Counted from the first letter of the stretch, positions 1-9,399 are shown. The stretch is DNA of 35,375 nt from an uncultured delta proteobacterium (GCA_903922175.1 CAIXSY010000197.1:1-35375), one strand, 5' to 3'. Notes: a model not told the origin generated them from the letters alone. Translations and numbers: made by a program.

Positions 1-47
1 CGGACGCATCCTCGTGCCTCTCTGAGCCTCCCAGCGGCGCGCCATAG

Positions 48-359
48 CGCGACGTACCTGAATACACTTTTTCCATAGACGAAAAGACATTTGCAGAATT
101 AGAGGAGGTTAAAGCACTGCTTTCTTCAAGCTTACCCCAAGGCGTAAGCCTTAAAGAGGCGCTCAAAGTGCTCCTTGGTCAGTATCTTGAACGGCATTCA
201 CCCGAAAGGCGCCAGGCTAGGCGGCTCGCGGCGGCTAGCAGGCAGAAGACCTCGATTGACGCGCCTTCGCCTAAGGTTAACCCCGAGATAACCGCTGAAA
301 CGAAAGTTGCTCCAGCTAACCGCCATATCCCAGCTAAGATCAGAGACGAAGTGCTCTAA
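48..359 (+). pseudogene. Truncated HNH endonuclease remnant (N-terminal part only)
   Basis: The reading frame opens after a TAG at 45-47 and runs to a TAA at 357-359. The translation contains YTFSIDEKTFAELEEVKALL, then a basic stretch (ERRQARR) and RHIPAKIRDEVL just before the stop. From memory, this matches the region before the catalytic domain in HNH endonucleases of Bdellovibrio-like and myxobacterial genomes, where RHIPA-x-VRREVW leads into the Cys/His core. Here the stop falls exactly where the HNH core should begin, so no His-Asn-His residues are encoded. The upstream part is also broken by the TAG at 45-47, and no convincing start codon lies before the ATG at 168. I read it as a decayed copy. 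A short expressed protein from the ATG at 168 (63 aa) is possible but less likely. Confidence 0.6.
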
Positions 360-412
360 CTACTTGATTATAAATATTATTTACACCACGAAAGAGTCCC
401 GTGACGTTCACT

Positions 413-432
413 GGGGGGGGGGGGGGGGGGGG
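413..432. repeat. Homopolymer of 20 G
   Basis: Twenty consecutive G residues lie in the non-coding stretch between the HNH remnant and the next gene. The rest of 360-611 is fairly AT-rich and I see no gene in it. A tract this long could be slippage-prone DNA or an assembly or sequencing artefact. Confidence 0.9.
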
Positions 433-611
433 CGCCAGATTTAATAACGCGGTGCGTACGCGGAGGGGGTTTTCACCAAACATCCATCCTGTACTCCGTT
501 AAAATTATTTAATTAGCATTGTGATGCCCTAAATTACTCCCTGTCTTATGTCACACACTAAACTAAGTCCTCCATAACTGTTCTAGAAAAGTATTTTGAT
601 GGATATTTCTC

Positions 612-1814
612 ATGCCTACCACGCTTCCTGCTACTCTTGCCGATGTGGCGAGACCTAACTGCAAGAATCCCCCCGTGGAGCCGGCGAGCGCATCATTGAG
701 GGTGCCAAACGCCGATGACTATAGGGCCGCCGGCCAATTAGGCGATGCTGCAGCAATGCAAGTTACTGCCGCCGAGACATTCACGGTTACTAAGATCACC
801 GTAAAGAACCTTGGTCAGGTAGCTCCCGCGGCGCAGGTCTCAGCTAGCCAGGCCATAGAGCAAGAAATCCAAGCATGGTTCATAGAGCGCTCAGCTAGGA
901 AGTTTGATCATGAACTTTCGGATCCGAGGGTCGGGAAACGGGTTGCGGAGCAGGTTGCCAACTACACTGACTCCTTGGGTGAGATAGTCGCTAACTTAGC
1001 AGGAAAGATTACCGGCCGCATCGAGAGGATTAGGGGGCTTGAGTGGGATCGCAAAACAGGAGCATGGAAGACGGAGCACTGGACCAAGGAGCGTGAAAAC
1101 GGGGCGCAGGAAGCCGCCGCAGATACCTCAACAGACGTTGCTCTAAAGCTAAAAAAGATATCAGAGCAAACGCGGGAGGCTTTCAATGGCATACTTTTCG
1201 ACCCTGAGAAGCGCTGGCAGTTTTCGAAATCTGCGGCGACTGCTCTTCATGAATTTCCAGTAAAGTCGCAAGAATTGATTGCCGCCGCCTCCCAAGTCAC
1301 TGGAAAGTTTTTACTAGCTTCGAATTTATCAGAGCAAGCTATCGCCAACTGTAAGGAGTTAGAGGCGGCGCAAAAAGAGTGCCTGAGGCGGCTTGGCAAA
1401 ATTGCTTTAGAAAGAGGAATGGATGCCGCTCGAGTGGAAGAAGATCGGCTTTACAAGTCAGGCAAACATCCCAGTCTTCAACTAGATGCTCTGTTTAAAA
1501 CGGCTCCCTGTAATGGACATGATGGACATGCAGCCGCGGTTGTTCAAGAGGCAGCGCATACGCAAAAAGATGCCGGAGTTTTATTTGGGGATCTGCTTCG
1601 AGAGGCAGAGAAAAATACTAGCGGAGAACTAGCTTCCAGACCCAAAAACGAGTTCGGTGAGTATGCCAGACTCCAGTCAAGTATAATTTTCGATGAGTTA
1701 CGCCAAGCTGCCGCAAGGGTACGTTTACAGCTCCCCTCATATCCGCTTCCCGGATTTCTGGGTTACGCTTTGCAGGACATGCTGCTAAGCACATACCCGG
1801 GGAATTGCAATTAG
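612..1814 (+). CDS. Hypothetical protein, 400 aa, not recognised
   Basis: A single long open frame ends 13 bp before the convergent PBP1A stop. I recognise no family. The protein has no signal peptide or membrane segment and looks soluble. The first ~80 residues are Ala/Pro/Val-rich and low in complexity. The rest is charged and probably mostly alpha-helical, with segments such as RVGKRVAEQVANYTDSL near residue 107 and many Glu, Lys and Arg residues. A Trp-rich patch (LEWDRKTGAWKTEHW) falls near residue 143. No clear ribosome binding site precedes the ATG at 612, so the true start may lie downstream. Codon use looks normal and no antisense frame competes over the full length. It lies next to the HNH remnant and the G tract, so the locus may be accessory. 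Confidence 0.6.
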   Translation: MPTTLPATLADVARPNCKNPPVEPASASLRVPNADDYRAAGQLGDAAAMQVTAAETFTVTKITVKNLGQVAPAAQVSASQAIEQEIQAWFIERSARKFDHELSDPRVGKRVAEQVANYTDSLGEIVANLAGKITGRIERIRGLEWDRKTGAWKTEHWTKERENGAQEAAADTSTDVALKLKKISEQTREAFNGILFDPEKRWQFSKSAATALHEFPVKSQELIAAASQVTGKFLLASNLSEQAIANCKELEAAQKECLRRLGKIALERGMDAARVEEDRLYKSGKHPSLQLDALFKTAPCNGHDGHAAAVVQEAAHTQKDAGVLFGDLLREAEKNTSGELASRPKNEFGEYARLQSSIIFDELRQAAARVRLQLPSYPLPGFLGYALQDMLLSTYPGNCN

Positions 1815-1827
1815 ACCCTGGTGACCA

Positions 1828-4281
1828 CTAAAGATCCGGCGACTCCAAATAATCCTTCGAGGTACTCTCCCCCCCAACGCTCCGGCGCGGCTCGGTGCCT
1901 TTGATGAAGTACTCCAGGATTGCACCGGGACGGCCCTGCTCAGAAAGGACGCCCGATTCCTTATCTACCCAAAAAGGATCAACACCTTCCGGCACACTGA
2001 AGTCAAGCGGCTGGATCGGATCGGCTTTGACATACTCAATCCCCAAGCGTTCGGCATCGGCCTGCGCCTCTTGCTCGAGTTTGGCGTATGCCACCTCATC
2101 CTGGTTCTTTAAAAAGTCGCTCATGAAGTAGAGCCACGTCGGCGCCGAGACCACACCACCGGTCTCTTTGTCTCCGATCTTCTTTTTCTGATCAAAACCG
2201 GTCCAGACACCCGCGACCCATTGTGGGGTGTAGCCGATGAACCAAGCATCCATCTCCTCGTTCGAGGTCCCCGTTTTCCCAGCCACGGGACGACCGATAG
2301 GCTTTATGCGGTAGCCCGTGCCATGTTCAACCACTCCCTTCATCAGGTTAGCCATGATAAATGCGCTATTTTCACTAATTACCTGATGAGCATGGGCTAG
2401 CTTTTCATTTTCGTAATCATAAACCACCACACCGTCACGATCGACGATCTTAGTGATAAAAACGCTATCGAGAAGAAGTCCCTTGGCAGCGAATACGCCA
2501 TAGGCGCGTGTCATTTCAAGCAGCGTGACCTCGCTACTACCAAGAGCCAACGAGAGGTTACGGCCGAGCGGGCTCGTGATACCAAGCTTCTTGGCATAAC
2601 GAATCACCGCATCAACTCCGATCCGAGAAACGATGTCAGCGGAAACCAAGTTCCGAGATTTCTCTAGCGCCGTACGCAAGGTAATCGGTCCAAGATAGTT
2701 TTTATCAAAATTACCCGGGGTCCAGAACTCGTCACCTACGCGGAAGGTTCGCGGCGTATCGTAGACGATGGTCGACGGGGTATACTTAAAGCCGTCGACC
2801 GCCGACAGATACACGACTGGCTTAAAGGTGGACCCCGGCTGACGCAGAGCCTGCGTCGCTCGATTGAAGACGCTACGCTGAAAACTATAGCCGCCAATCG
2901 TGGTGAGCACCTTCCCCGACTCGGGGTCGATAAGCACGAGGGCCGATTCGATGTCGGGAGACTGGTCAAGTACCATGTTCCGCAGCTCGCCGGGGGGTAG
3001 ATCAGCAGGAGCCTTATCTGTAGCATCAGCTGTCGGAAGTTGTGAGACTTCGATCACATCGCCAACTCGCACGACCTCTTCCGGCTTAATCCAGTTAATG
3101 CTGTCGTCCGACTCGATCTTTCTTTTGGCCCAGCCGACATCCTTGAGGTTTATCGCCGCATTCCAATGTCCGAGGACGACGCGTACCGAACCGGTGCGGC
3201 GTGAAACCGCGGTCACGAGCGCCGGATAGGGGACAGAAGGTTCGAGGTTACTCACGTTACTGGCGGCGTGCGCCTGCAAGAAGCGTTCCTTGTCTGCTCC
3301 CTGAATAAACGCAATCGGCCCGCGCCAGCCGCGGCGCTTGTCGACCTCTCGCAATCCCTTGCGCAGAGCCAAGGTCGCCAGGCGATCCGCATTGAGGTCA
3401 AGTGCTGTATAGATCTGCAGTCCATCACGATCGATGTTGAGGTCCTTGAATCGCTCTAGAAACAAACGCCGCACCTCAGAGACATAGTAGGGCGCCCGAT
3501 AAATAGTCTGCGTTTCCGGGGGGTAAAAACGGAGCTTCTCGCGCTCAGCCTGAAGTACCTGATCCACTGTAATGAACCCGGCTTTCTTCATCTGATCGAG
3601 CACATAGCGCTGCCGCCGCCTGGCGCGATCAAAATGCAGCACCGGCGAATAACGCGACGGCGCCTGTGGCAAGCCCGCCAGCATGGCGGCTTCGGCGATG
3701 GAGAGGTCCTTAATCTCTTTGCGGAAATAGGCGCGAGCGGCGGCCTTGACCCCGTACGCATTATTTCCAAGAAACAATTGATTGAGGTAGATCTCCAGAA
3801 TTTCATCTTTGGTAAGGCGCCGCTCAAGGCGGTAAGCCAAGATCGCCTCCTTAACCTTGCGCTTGATGTTTTTCTCCGGTGTCAGGAGCAGGTTCTTAAC
3901 CACCTGTTGGGTGATAGTCGAAGCTCCCTGTTTGGCCGAACCAGCCCTAAAATTCTTAACCGCTGCACGCAGGATACTAATCGGGTCAATCCCTTGGTGC
4001 TGATAAAAGTTAGAGTCCTCTGCCGCCAAAAAGGCCTGCTGGACTATCTTGGGGATCTCACTCAGCTTGAGCGGATAGCGGCGCTCGTCGTAGAACTCAG
4101 CCGCCAAGATGCCATCATTGGCATAAACGCTGGAAACGGCTGGCGGTCGATAATCATCAATGTTGGCAATATTCGGCAGATCACGGGTGAAATAAAAGTA
4201 TCCCCACGTGATCGCGCCAGCAGCCACCAGGCCCCCGATCAGAGCGACGATAACGAGAACAAGCAGGAGTTTCCTCAACAT
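1828..4281 (-). CDS. mrcA: Penicillin-binding protein 1A (bifunctional glycosyltransferase/transpeptidase)
   Basis: This inner-membrane enzyme polymerises lipid II into glycan strands and cross-links the peptides. A membrane anchor spans residues ~4-30. The GT51 domain shows the catalytic EDSNFYQHQGID at 88-99, GASTITQQ at 119-126, the Lys/Glu-rich third motif around 142-154 and EIYLNQLFLG at 163-172. After a ~200-residue linker with an OB-like insert, the transpeptidase shows the active-site serine in STFK (484-487), SRN (542-544) and KTGT (669-672). At 817 aa the length is normal for class A PBP1a proteins. All catalytic motifs are intact. The gene is convergent with the unknown 400-aa gene. 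A 266-bp repeat-rich gap separates it from the DUF4340 gene, so it probably has its own promoter. Confidence 0.95.
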   Translation of the reverse strand: MLRKLLLVLVIVALIGGLVAAGAITWGYFYFTRDLPNIANIDDYRPPAVSSVYANDGILAAEFYDERRYPLKLSEIPKIVQQAFLAAEDSNFYQHQGIDPISILRAAVKNFRAGSAKQGASTITQQVVKNLLLTPEKNIKRKVKEAILAYRLERRLTKDEILEIYLNQLFLGNNAYGVKAAARAYFRKEIKDLSIAEAAMLAGLPQAPSRYSPVLHFDRARRRQRYVLDQMKKAGFITVDQVLQAEREKLRFYPPETQTIYRAPYYVSEVRRLFLERFKDLNIDRDGLQIYTALDLNADRLATLALRKGLREVDKRRGWRGPIAFIQGADKERFLQAHAASNVSNLEPSVPYPALVTAVSRRTGSVRVVLGHWNAAINLKDVGWAKRKIESDDSINWIKPEEVVRVGDVIEVSQLPTADATDKAPADLPPGELRNMVLDQSPDIESALVLIDPESGKVLTTIGGYSFQRSVFNRATQALRQPGSTFKPVVYLSAVDGFKYTPSTIVYDTPRTFRVGDEFWTPGNFDKNYLGPITLRTALEKSRNLVSADIVSRIGVDAVIRYAKKLGITSPLGRNLSLALGSSEVTLLEMTRAYGVFAAKGLLLDSVFITKIVDRDGVVVYDYENEKLAHAHQVISENSAFIMANLMKGVVEHGTGYRIKPIGRPVAGKTGTSNEEMDAWFIGYTPQWVAGVWTGFDQKKKIGDKETGGVVSAPTWLYFMSDFLKNQDEVAYAKLEQEAQADAERLGIEYVKADPIQPLDFSVPEGVDPFWVDKESGVLSEQGRPGAILEYFIKGTEPRRSVGGESTSKDYLESPDL

Positions 4282-4547
4282 ATATTCCTAGCGAGGCTTC
4301 GCCTCAGACCGACCAAGCATTCTCCCGTGCACCTGCACGCAAGGTCCCATCCTGAGATAAGTATACACATCAGGAGGCAGTGGTGCTATGGGATGGGACC
4401 TAAGAAGAAAGGCTGACAGCAGATCTCTGAGAGCTGCTTACAGAAGGCAGAGAGCAGGCAGGCGACACGAGTCTCTTCGGCACGAATGCGCGAGTTGGTT
4501 CGACTGGATTCACTCCGCTCGTTTAACTGGTTAGACCCTGGAAACGG
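4282..4547. repeat. Intergenic repeat cluster upstream of PBP1A
   Basis: This non-coding gap holds three separate palindromic units. At 4287-4339 is the 'CCTAGCGAGGC...GCCTCAGACCGACCAAGC' unit, ending in CCCGTGCACCTGCACG. At 4342-4352 and 4391-4401 is a perfect 11-bp inverted repeat (AGGTCCCATCC/GGATGGGACCT). At ~4412-4504 is a reverse-oriented copy of the dispersed 'CGCGCATTCG' repeat, also found near 9549, 18420 and 30195. Any promoter for PBP1A must lie in or next to these. Confidence 0.7.
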
Positions 4548-6065
4548 TTATGGCATCACTGTCGGCGACGCAGTCACCATTGTCGGGCTTGTACTTGCGA
4601 CAGGAGCTATTTTTATCAGCGACTCAACTCGAGGTGTAATCTTAGTAAAAGACTCTTCGTCAATGATAAACGCCTCGGTCAGATCGTTCACCGCAGCATA
4701 GTAGGCTACTATCTGCTTGTCGCCTAGTCGAGACTCTTCGGGGGGTAGCTGCGCCCCGACAACGAGGGTCAGGCTTTGGTGCTTCTCATTATTCGGCGCC
4801 CCCTCGGCCCTAAGGGTAACCGTCACCTTCAAGCGCGGAGTGGTAAATCCGAAGTCCTTGTCCGACCGCGGATAACCGATAACCGGCAGCTTACTCAAAT
4901 TTTGGAGGATCTCCATGACGAAAGGGGTGTCGCCATCCTTTTGATTGACCTTCCACCCATCACCCGACCTGGTCAGGCCGGTAGGATCGCCGCCTGTCTG
5001 CTCAAAAACAACGCTGTCGACCGCCTCAGTGTCAAATGTGAAAAACTGCTTCTGACGAAAGACCTCAATCGGCTTATTAAGACTCTTAAAACCGGCATCG
5101 CTCAGCTTATATAGTATTGGCGAGCCCAGCACCTGCCCAGCAAATTGAGCTTCCCCGCCTGAGCCGAAGACGAACTCCAGGTTGGGCTTTTTGGCAGCGT
5201 CCTTAAATTCCAGGACGAACTTCATTGCGGGAGTGACGAGCCCGTAGTCCGCAGGATTCGGCGCTGTCCCATCAATCGCAGGATCGATGAAGTCCAGTAC
5301 GTTGAGGGTACGCAGGGTGCGCAAGAGGTCGCCCACAGCGCTGGAACTGGCGCTAAATTGTCCGGGCTCTACAATCCTCCAATTGAAATCATCACCCTGG
5401 ACTAACTTGATATTGCCCGTTGGGCTCGTGAGCGAAATAGACCGTAAATCGTAATCGGTGAATTCGAAGGGGGTTTTTGAGCGAAACTCGTTCGGTTTTT
5501 TACTCGCTGCGTCAAACAGGGCTCCGCTGATAAGGTATATCCCCTCGCGCCCCGAGATGGAGGCATAACGCTTTCCCACATACTCGTTCTGCTTACCAAG
5601 AGAGATAGTTCTCGTTTCTGCACCAACGTTAACCGCAAGCTGGATCGCCGGGTCTCCGAGTCCGTAGACAGCGAGATCCTTATCCTGCTCCTCGGCCGGA
5701 ATCCTAGAGTCGAGACTGAGGCCGATGATCGCTGTCACCAGGGAGCCGACGGTTGCCCCCTCCAGCTTTGCGCCTTTGAGGCCCCCAAGCTCCCACTTGG
5801 CGAAAGGTGACTCGGCAAGGGCGCTCTCCGTCTGCTCGTCCTTGGCACCTTTCTTCAATCCTGCGACAGCAGGCACGGTATTGCTAAGGGAGAACTCACC
5901 GGACTGCCCCTTGATACGAATCGTCACGATAGACTTCGGCTCAACCCCGGCAAAAAGAATGTCTGCATTCTTCTTTGCCTCCTCTCGCGGCAGCTCATAC
6001 TTGAAGATATAGGCCACAATGCCAGCCAAAATAACTGCGAAAAATAACGTTTTCTTAAAGCTCAT
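4548..6065 (-). CDS. DUF4340 domain-containing membrane-anchored protein
   Basis: The protein has 505 aa with one N-terminal signal anchor (FFAVILAGIVAYIFKYELP, ~8-26) and a large periplasmic part. The composition and repeating pattern (LGKQNEYVGKRYASISGREGIYLISGAL; VNQKDGDTPFVMEILQNLSKL) are those of DUF4340 proteins. These carry repeated beta-rich modules and are typically encoded directly after GldG-like proteins. Here too it follows the GldG-like gene with a 50-bp gap, so it is probably the last gene of the ABC transporter operon. Its biochemical role is not known to me. A role with the transporter in envelope function or gliding is inferred only from context. Confidence 0.8.
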   Translation of the reverse strand: MSFKKTLFFAVILAGIVAYIFKYELPREEAKKNADILFAGVEPKSIVTIRIKGQSGEFSLSNTVPAVAGLKKGAKDEQTESALAESPFAKWELGGLKGAKLEGATVGSLVTAIIGLSLDSRIPAEEQDKDLAVYGLGDPAIQLAVNVGAETRTISLGKQNEYVGKRYASISGREGIYLISGALFDAASKKPNEFRSKTPFEFTDYDLRSISLTSPTGNIKLVQGDDFNWRIVEPGQFSASSSAVGDLLRTLRTLNVLDFIDPAIDGTAPNPADYGLVTPAMKFVLEFKDAAKKPNLEFVFGSGGEAQFAGQVLGSPILYKLSDAGFKSLNKPIEVFRQKQFFTFDTEAVDSVVFEQTGGDPTGLTRSGDGWKVNQKDGDTPFVMEILQNLSKLPVIGYPRSDKDFGFTTPRLKVTVTLRAEGAPNNEKHQSLTLVVGAQLPPEESRLGDKQIVAYYAAVNDLTEAFIIDEESFTKITPRVESLIKIAPVASTSPTMVTASPTVMP

Positions 6066-6115
6066 AGAGATTCCTCAGCCTTCGATTTCAGAGGGCTCGG
6101 CTCAGCCAATCTGGA

Positions 6116-7798
6116 TTATCCGGCCCGCGATGGATTGTTGCGCCGACGCCACCAAACAACCAACCCGAACATAAGAATCAACTCTGGAATCATAAAACTC
6201 GCTGTGATCAGGCGCAGAAACGTCTCCTGTTCAATCGGCGCGGCGGACTCACGCAACGAACGCGGGCGTATCGACACTCCCCCCTCTTCACCGGCGATCC
6301 AGTTGATGCTGTTGAGCACCAGATCTTTATTAGCGTACACATTCAGATTGCTATTAAGCACCCAGTCACCATCGGCGATGACGACGACACGCGAGGACTT
6401 CGTCGCGCTATCTTCAGCGGACTTGCCTGCTGCCTCGGGCTCCGATTTGAGCCTCTTCTCATAGACAACGCCCATGCTCACCGGACCCTTGATATCGCTA
6501 TCGTCGGCATCGGCCGATGGCTCATCGGCGAATAATGCGCTCAGATTTGTTTCCGCCCAGGCGGTCTGGCTGCTCTTCAGGAGATCGGTATAGGTCACAC
6601 CGTCCATGCTCTTGGCCTTCGAGCGAACACTCGCCGCAGCGTTGAATACGGTAACCGTCGTCGGCGTAAAATCTTTGGTGATCGGATGCGAACCATAGGT
6701 GCGCACCACAGGCTGGGCGCCGATCTCCGGCGCGGCGAAGAGGCGCGCCACACGATCGAGCACCAAGTTGTCGCCGATCTCGATACCGAAGTGGTTGGCC
6801 AAACTACGCACCTCATCAAACACGGGATCGCTGACCGTCATTTTGCGCTGCGGAAGGAGGAGCAGATGCCCGCCGGCCTCAACATATTTAATCAACGCAT
6901 CCTTCTCTCCTGAGCCGAAAGTTCGCGCCGGAGCGACCAACATCACCGCCGCTGCATCCGCAGGTACCGCGCCGCTCTGGGCGAGGAAAAGCTCCTCAAT
7001 CGTGAAGTGCTCATTGGCGATCGCCTCCTTGAGCAGACCAACCCCTTCGGGGCCCACCGAACTTAGGCTCGGCTCATCATGGCCAGTTAGGTAATAGACC
7101 TTCTTAGCCGCACCACGTTGCAACTTAAGAATGGCATTCGTCACCGCCTCCTCGCTCACCTGATCAATGCGGCTCACCGCCTTGGTGTCGCCCTCGCCGT
7201 ACTCAAGGTACAGGAGGTTGCCGCCCTTAAATCCGTATTTTTCGACAAGGCCCGGCTTAGCCTGAGGATCAAACTGCTCAACGCTAAGCATGGAATGATT
7301 GCTGTGGAGATACAACTCAAAGAGCTCCTTGGTCGCTCGTCCGATGTCCTGCCCCTCTCTGCCTAAACGCGCAACGCTCTGCCCTTTGAGTCCAACAAGC
7401 CTCAGCGGCTTTTTAAGCCCAGCAAGAACATCCCGTGACTGTGGCGACAGACTGTAAACGGATTGCTCGGTAAAATCCCAGCGACTATCGTACCGGCTCG
7501 CCAACCAGTTAATCGCCACAAGGATACCAACGAACACGACAAGGTAAGCTGAAGCGTTATAGCCGAATCGTGCCGTGCGGCCGATCGCCGCCTGGCCCAC
7601 GGCGCCTATGTTTTTCAAGCCGGCAAACCAGAACCAGAGAGCGAGAAGCACCACTCCCAAGAATAGATTCCCAAGGACAAAGAAGCTCTCCAGCGCTCCG
7701 CCAACACCAAGCAACGAGGTCAAAAGCACGCTCTCAACCAGGGCAAACACCAAAAAAATCAGCGCCGCTATGCCGCCAAATTTAATCCACCTATTCAT
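6116..7798 (-). CDS. GldG-like ABC transporter auxiliary protein
   Basis: The protein has 560 aa. Hydrophobic segments at ~8-30, ~37-60 and ~83-100 are followed by the family hallmark RWDFTEQSVYSLSPQSRDVL (106-125). A large soluble domain then contains YYLTGHDE near 235-242, matching the LTGHGE motif of GldG/'uncharacterised ABC-type transport system' proteins. A C-terminal membrane helix (FMIPELILMFGLVVWW) is followed by basic residues. In Bacteroidetes, GldA, GldF and GldG form an ABC complex tied to gliding. Outside that phylum the same trio is widespread and its substrate is not established. The gene lies 68 bp after the permease gene and 50 bp before the DUF4340 gene, which fits one operon. 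Confidence 0.85.
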   Translation of the reverse strand: MNRWIKFGGIAALIFLVFALVESVLLTSLLGVGGALESFFVLGNLFLGVVLLALWFWFAGLKNIGAVGQAAIGRTARFGYNASAYLVVFVGILVAINWLASRYDSRWDFTEQSVYSLSPQSRDVLAGLKKPLRLVGLKGQSVARLGREGQDIGRATKELFELYLHSNHSMLSVEQFDPQAKPGLVEKYGFKGGNLLYLEYGEGDTKAVSRIDQVSEEAVTNAILKLQRGAAKKVYYLTGHDEPSLSSVGPEGVGLLKEAIANEHFTIEELFLAQSGAVPADAAAVMLVAPARTFGSGEKDALIKYVEAGGHLLLLPQRKMTVSDPVFDEVRSLANHFGIEIGDNLVLDRVARLFAAPEIGAQPVVRTYGSHPITKDFTPTTVTVFNAAASVRSKAKSMDGVTYTDLLKSSQTAWAETNLSALFADEPSADADDSDIKGPVSMGVVYEKRLKSEPEAAGKSAEDSATKSSRVVVIADGDWVLNSNLNVYANKDLVLNSINWIAGEEGGVSIRPRSLRESAAPIEQETFLRLITASFMIPELILMFGLVVWWRRRNNPSRAG

Positions 7799-7866
7799 AA
7801 TCGATACTCCTTACCGGAAAATATTACGCACTGCGTCTGAATCTCGGGCGCACCTGGATGCCCCGA

Positions 7867-8640
7867 TTACCGCCAACGATAGGCATCAAGCGCCCGCTGC
7901 GAAAGAAACAGCCCGAGGAGGGTTAAACTTCCAAAATAGACGAGAGCCTTGCTCGTGACAACGCCACGCAGAAGATCGTCGACCTGTCGTACAGGGGAGA
8001 GGTAGGTCAAGACATCTGCCGAGACCCCACCTAGTGACTCAGCCGGCGCATCGATAATAAACAATATCAGAAGCACCATCAGGCTACTCACCCCGGCGAC
8101 GATCTGATTCTCTGTAAAAGAGGATACCGCCATACCGATGCTGGCGAAGGCACTTGAGAAGAGCACCAAACCGAGCAATCCAGTCAGCATCGGCCCGATC
8201 TCAGGATTGCCGTAGTAGAGCAACAGCGCCGGCAAGAGAAAGGTCAGACCACACATCAGGAGCAGCACAAAAACGACGCCCAGAAACTTTCCCAGCACGA
8301 TCTCGCCCACCGATACCGGTGAGGTTACGAGCAGCTCGAACGTCCCCGAGCGGCGCTCCTCAGCGATAAGGCGCATCGTCAAAAGCGGTACCACGAGTAT
8401 CAGCACGAACATCATCGACTGAAACATCTGCCCGATGACGAGCTGGTTAAGATTGGGCATCGGCCCCGCTCCACGATAGGGATTGGCCGCCATGAGGTTC
8501 AACACGTAGTTGAAATAGGCCAATAGGTTAAAGAAGAAATACCCAGCGATCACCACAAATCCGGTAATCACAAAATAGGCAATCGGCGAAACGAAGAAGG
8601 AGAGAAGCTCTCTCTTAAAGATACAAAATATATTTCTCAT
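7867..8640 (-). CDS. ABC transporter permease (GldF/ABC-2 type)
   Basis: The protein has 257 aa and about six membrane segments, the first near 17-38 (YFVITGFVVIAGYFFF) and the last near the C-terminus (ALVYFGSLTLLGLFLSQRAL). The central motif 'PLLTMRLIAEERRSGTFELL' just after the second helix is the signature of ABC-2 permeases of the GldF/NosY/YhaP kind. It pairs with the ATPase encoded 13 bp upstream, and the two genes are clearly co-transcribed. The start ATG lies at 8640, close to the ATPase stop. What is transported cannot be read from the sequence. Confidence 0.9.
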   Translation of the reverse strand: MRNIFCIFKRELLSFFVSPIAYFVITGFVVIAGYFFFNLLAYFNYVLNLMAANPYRGAGPMPNLNQLVIGQMFQSMMFVLILVVPLLTMRLIAEERRSGTFELLVTSPVSVGEIVLGKFLGVVFVLLLMCGLTFLLPALLLYYGNPEIGPMLTGLLGLVLFSSAFASIGMAVSSFTENQIVAGVSSLMVLLILFIIDAPAESLGGVSADVLTYLSPVRQVDDLLRGVVTSKALVYFGSLTLLGLFLSQRALDAYRWR

Positions 8641-8652
8641 TATTCACCTCGC

Positions 8653-9399
8653 TTAAACCGCAGACTGCGCGACCGACCCGGCGGCAGTGTGCTCATCGAA
8701 ACCGACACACTCAAGAAACACCTGCTCGAGTGGCTTGTCTTTCGTCAGCTCTTGTAGCCCCTGTTCGAGAACGATACGCCCACGGTTTATAATCACCACC
8801 TTGGTGCAGACCATCGAAACCTCAGGCAGGATGTGCGTGCTCAAGATGACCGTGTGGTCCTGGCCGAGCGATCGAATCATCTGGCGAATCTCGATAATCT
8901 GCTTCGGATCGAGCCCACTCGTTGGCTCATCGAGAATGATCACTTCGGGCTCATGGATGATCGCTTGTGCAATCCCCACACGCTGGCGAAAGCCACGCGA
9001 AACATGGCGGCAAAGACGCTTACGCACCTCACCCAGGAAACACCTCTCAACGACGCGATCGACGCTGCTGCGCACCCGAGCACGAGGCACAGCCTTTATC
9101 TCGGCCACAAACGTCAGATACTCCTCAATCGTCATCTCGCCATAGAGCGGCGGGTTTTCGGGGAGGTACCCGATACGACGACGCACCTCATCAGCCTGGT
9201 CGATGATATCAAAGCCCGCCACCTGCGCCGTACCACTGGTCGGCGGTAGGTACGTGGCCAACATGCGAATGGTTGTCGTCTTCCCGGCGCCATTCGGCCC
9301 AAGAAAACCAACGATCTCACCTTTCGCCGCGCTGAAGCTAATATCTGCGACAGCGCTATACTCTCCGTATTCCTTCGTAAGTCTTTGAACTTCAATCAT
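8653..9399 (-). CDS. ABC transporter ATP-binding protein (GldA/NatA-like)
   Basis: The start is placed at the ATG at 9399 (MIEVQRLTK), which fits the family. A TTG six codons upstream is open but adds MGWLLP, which is not family-like. The 248-aa protein has Walker A GPNGAGKT (34-41), a divergent signature VSRGFRQR (133-140) in place of LSGGQ, Walker B VIILDEPTSGLDP (153-165) and the switch His in ILSTHI. Proteins with this arrangement energise ABC-2 exporters. It is the first gene of a four-gene operon (ATPase, permease, GldG-like, DUF4340). The C-terminus is short and unremarkable. Confidence 0.93.
   Translation of the reverse strand: MIEVQRLTKEYGEYSAVADISFSAAKGEIVGFLGPNGAGKTTTIRMLATYLPPTSGTAQVAGFDIIDQADEVRRRIGYLPENPPLYGEMTIEEYLTFVAEIKAVPRARVRSSVDRVVERCFLGEVRKRLCRHVSRGFRQRVGIAQAIIHEPEVIILDEPTSGLDPKQIIEIRQMIRSLGQDHTVILSTHILPEVSMVCTKVVIINRGRIVLEQGLQELTKDKPLEQVFLECVGFDEHTAAGSVAQSAV

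Noticed and set aside
3634-4416. 260-aa open frame on the plus strand overlapping PBP1A
   Set aside because: It is antisense to the glycosyltransferase part of PBP1A and runs into the repeat cluster. The composition is shadow-like.
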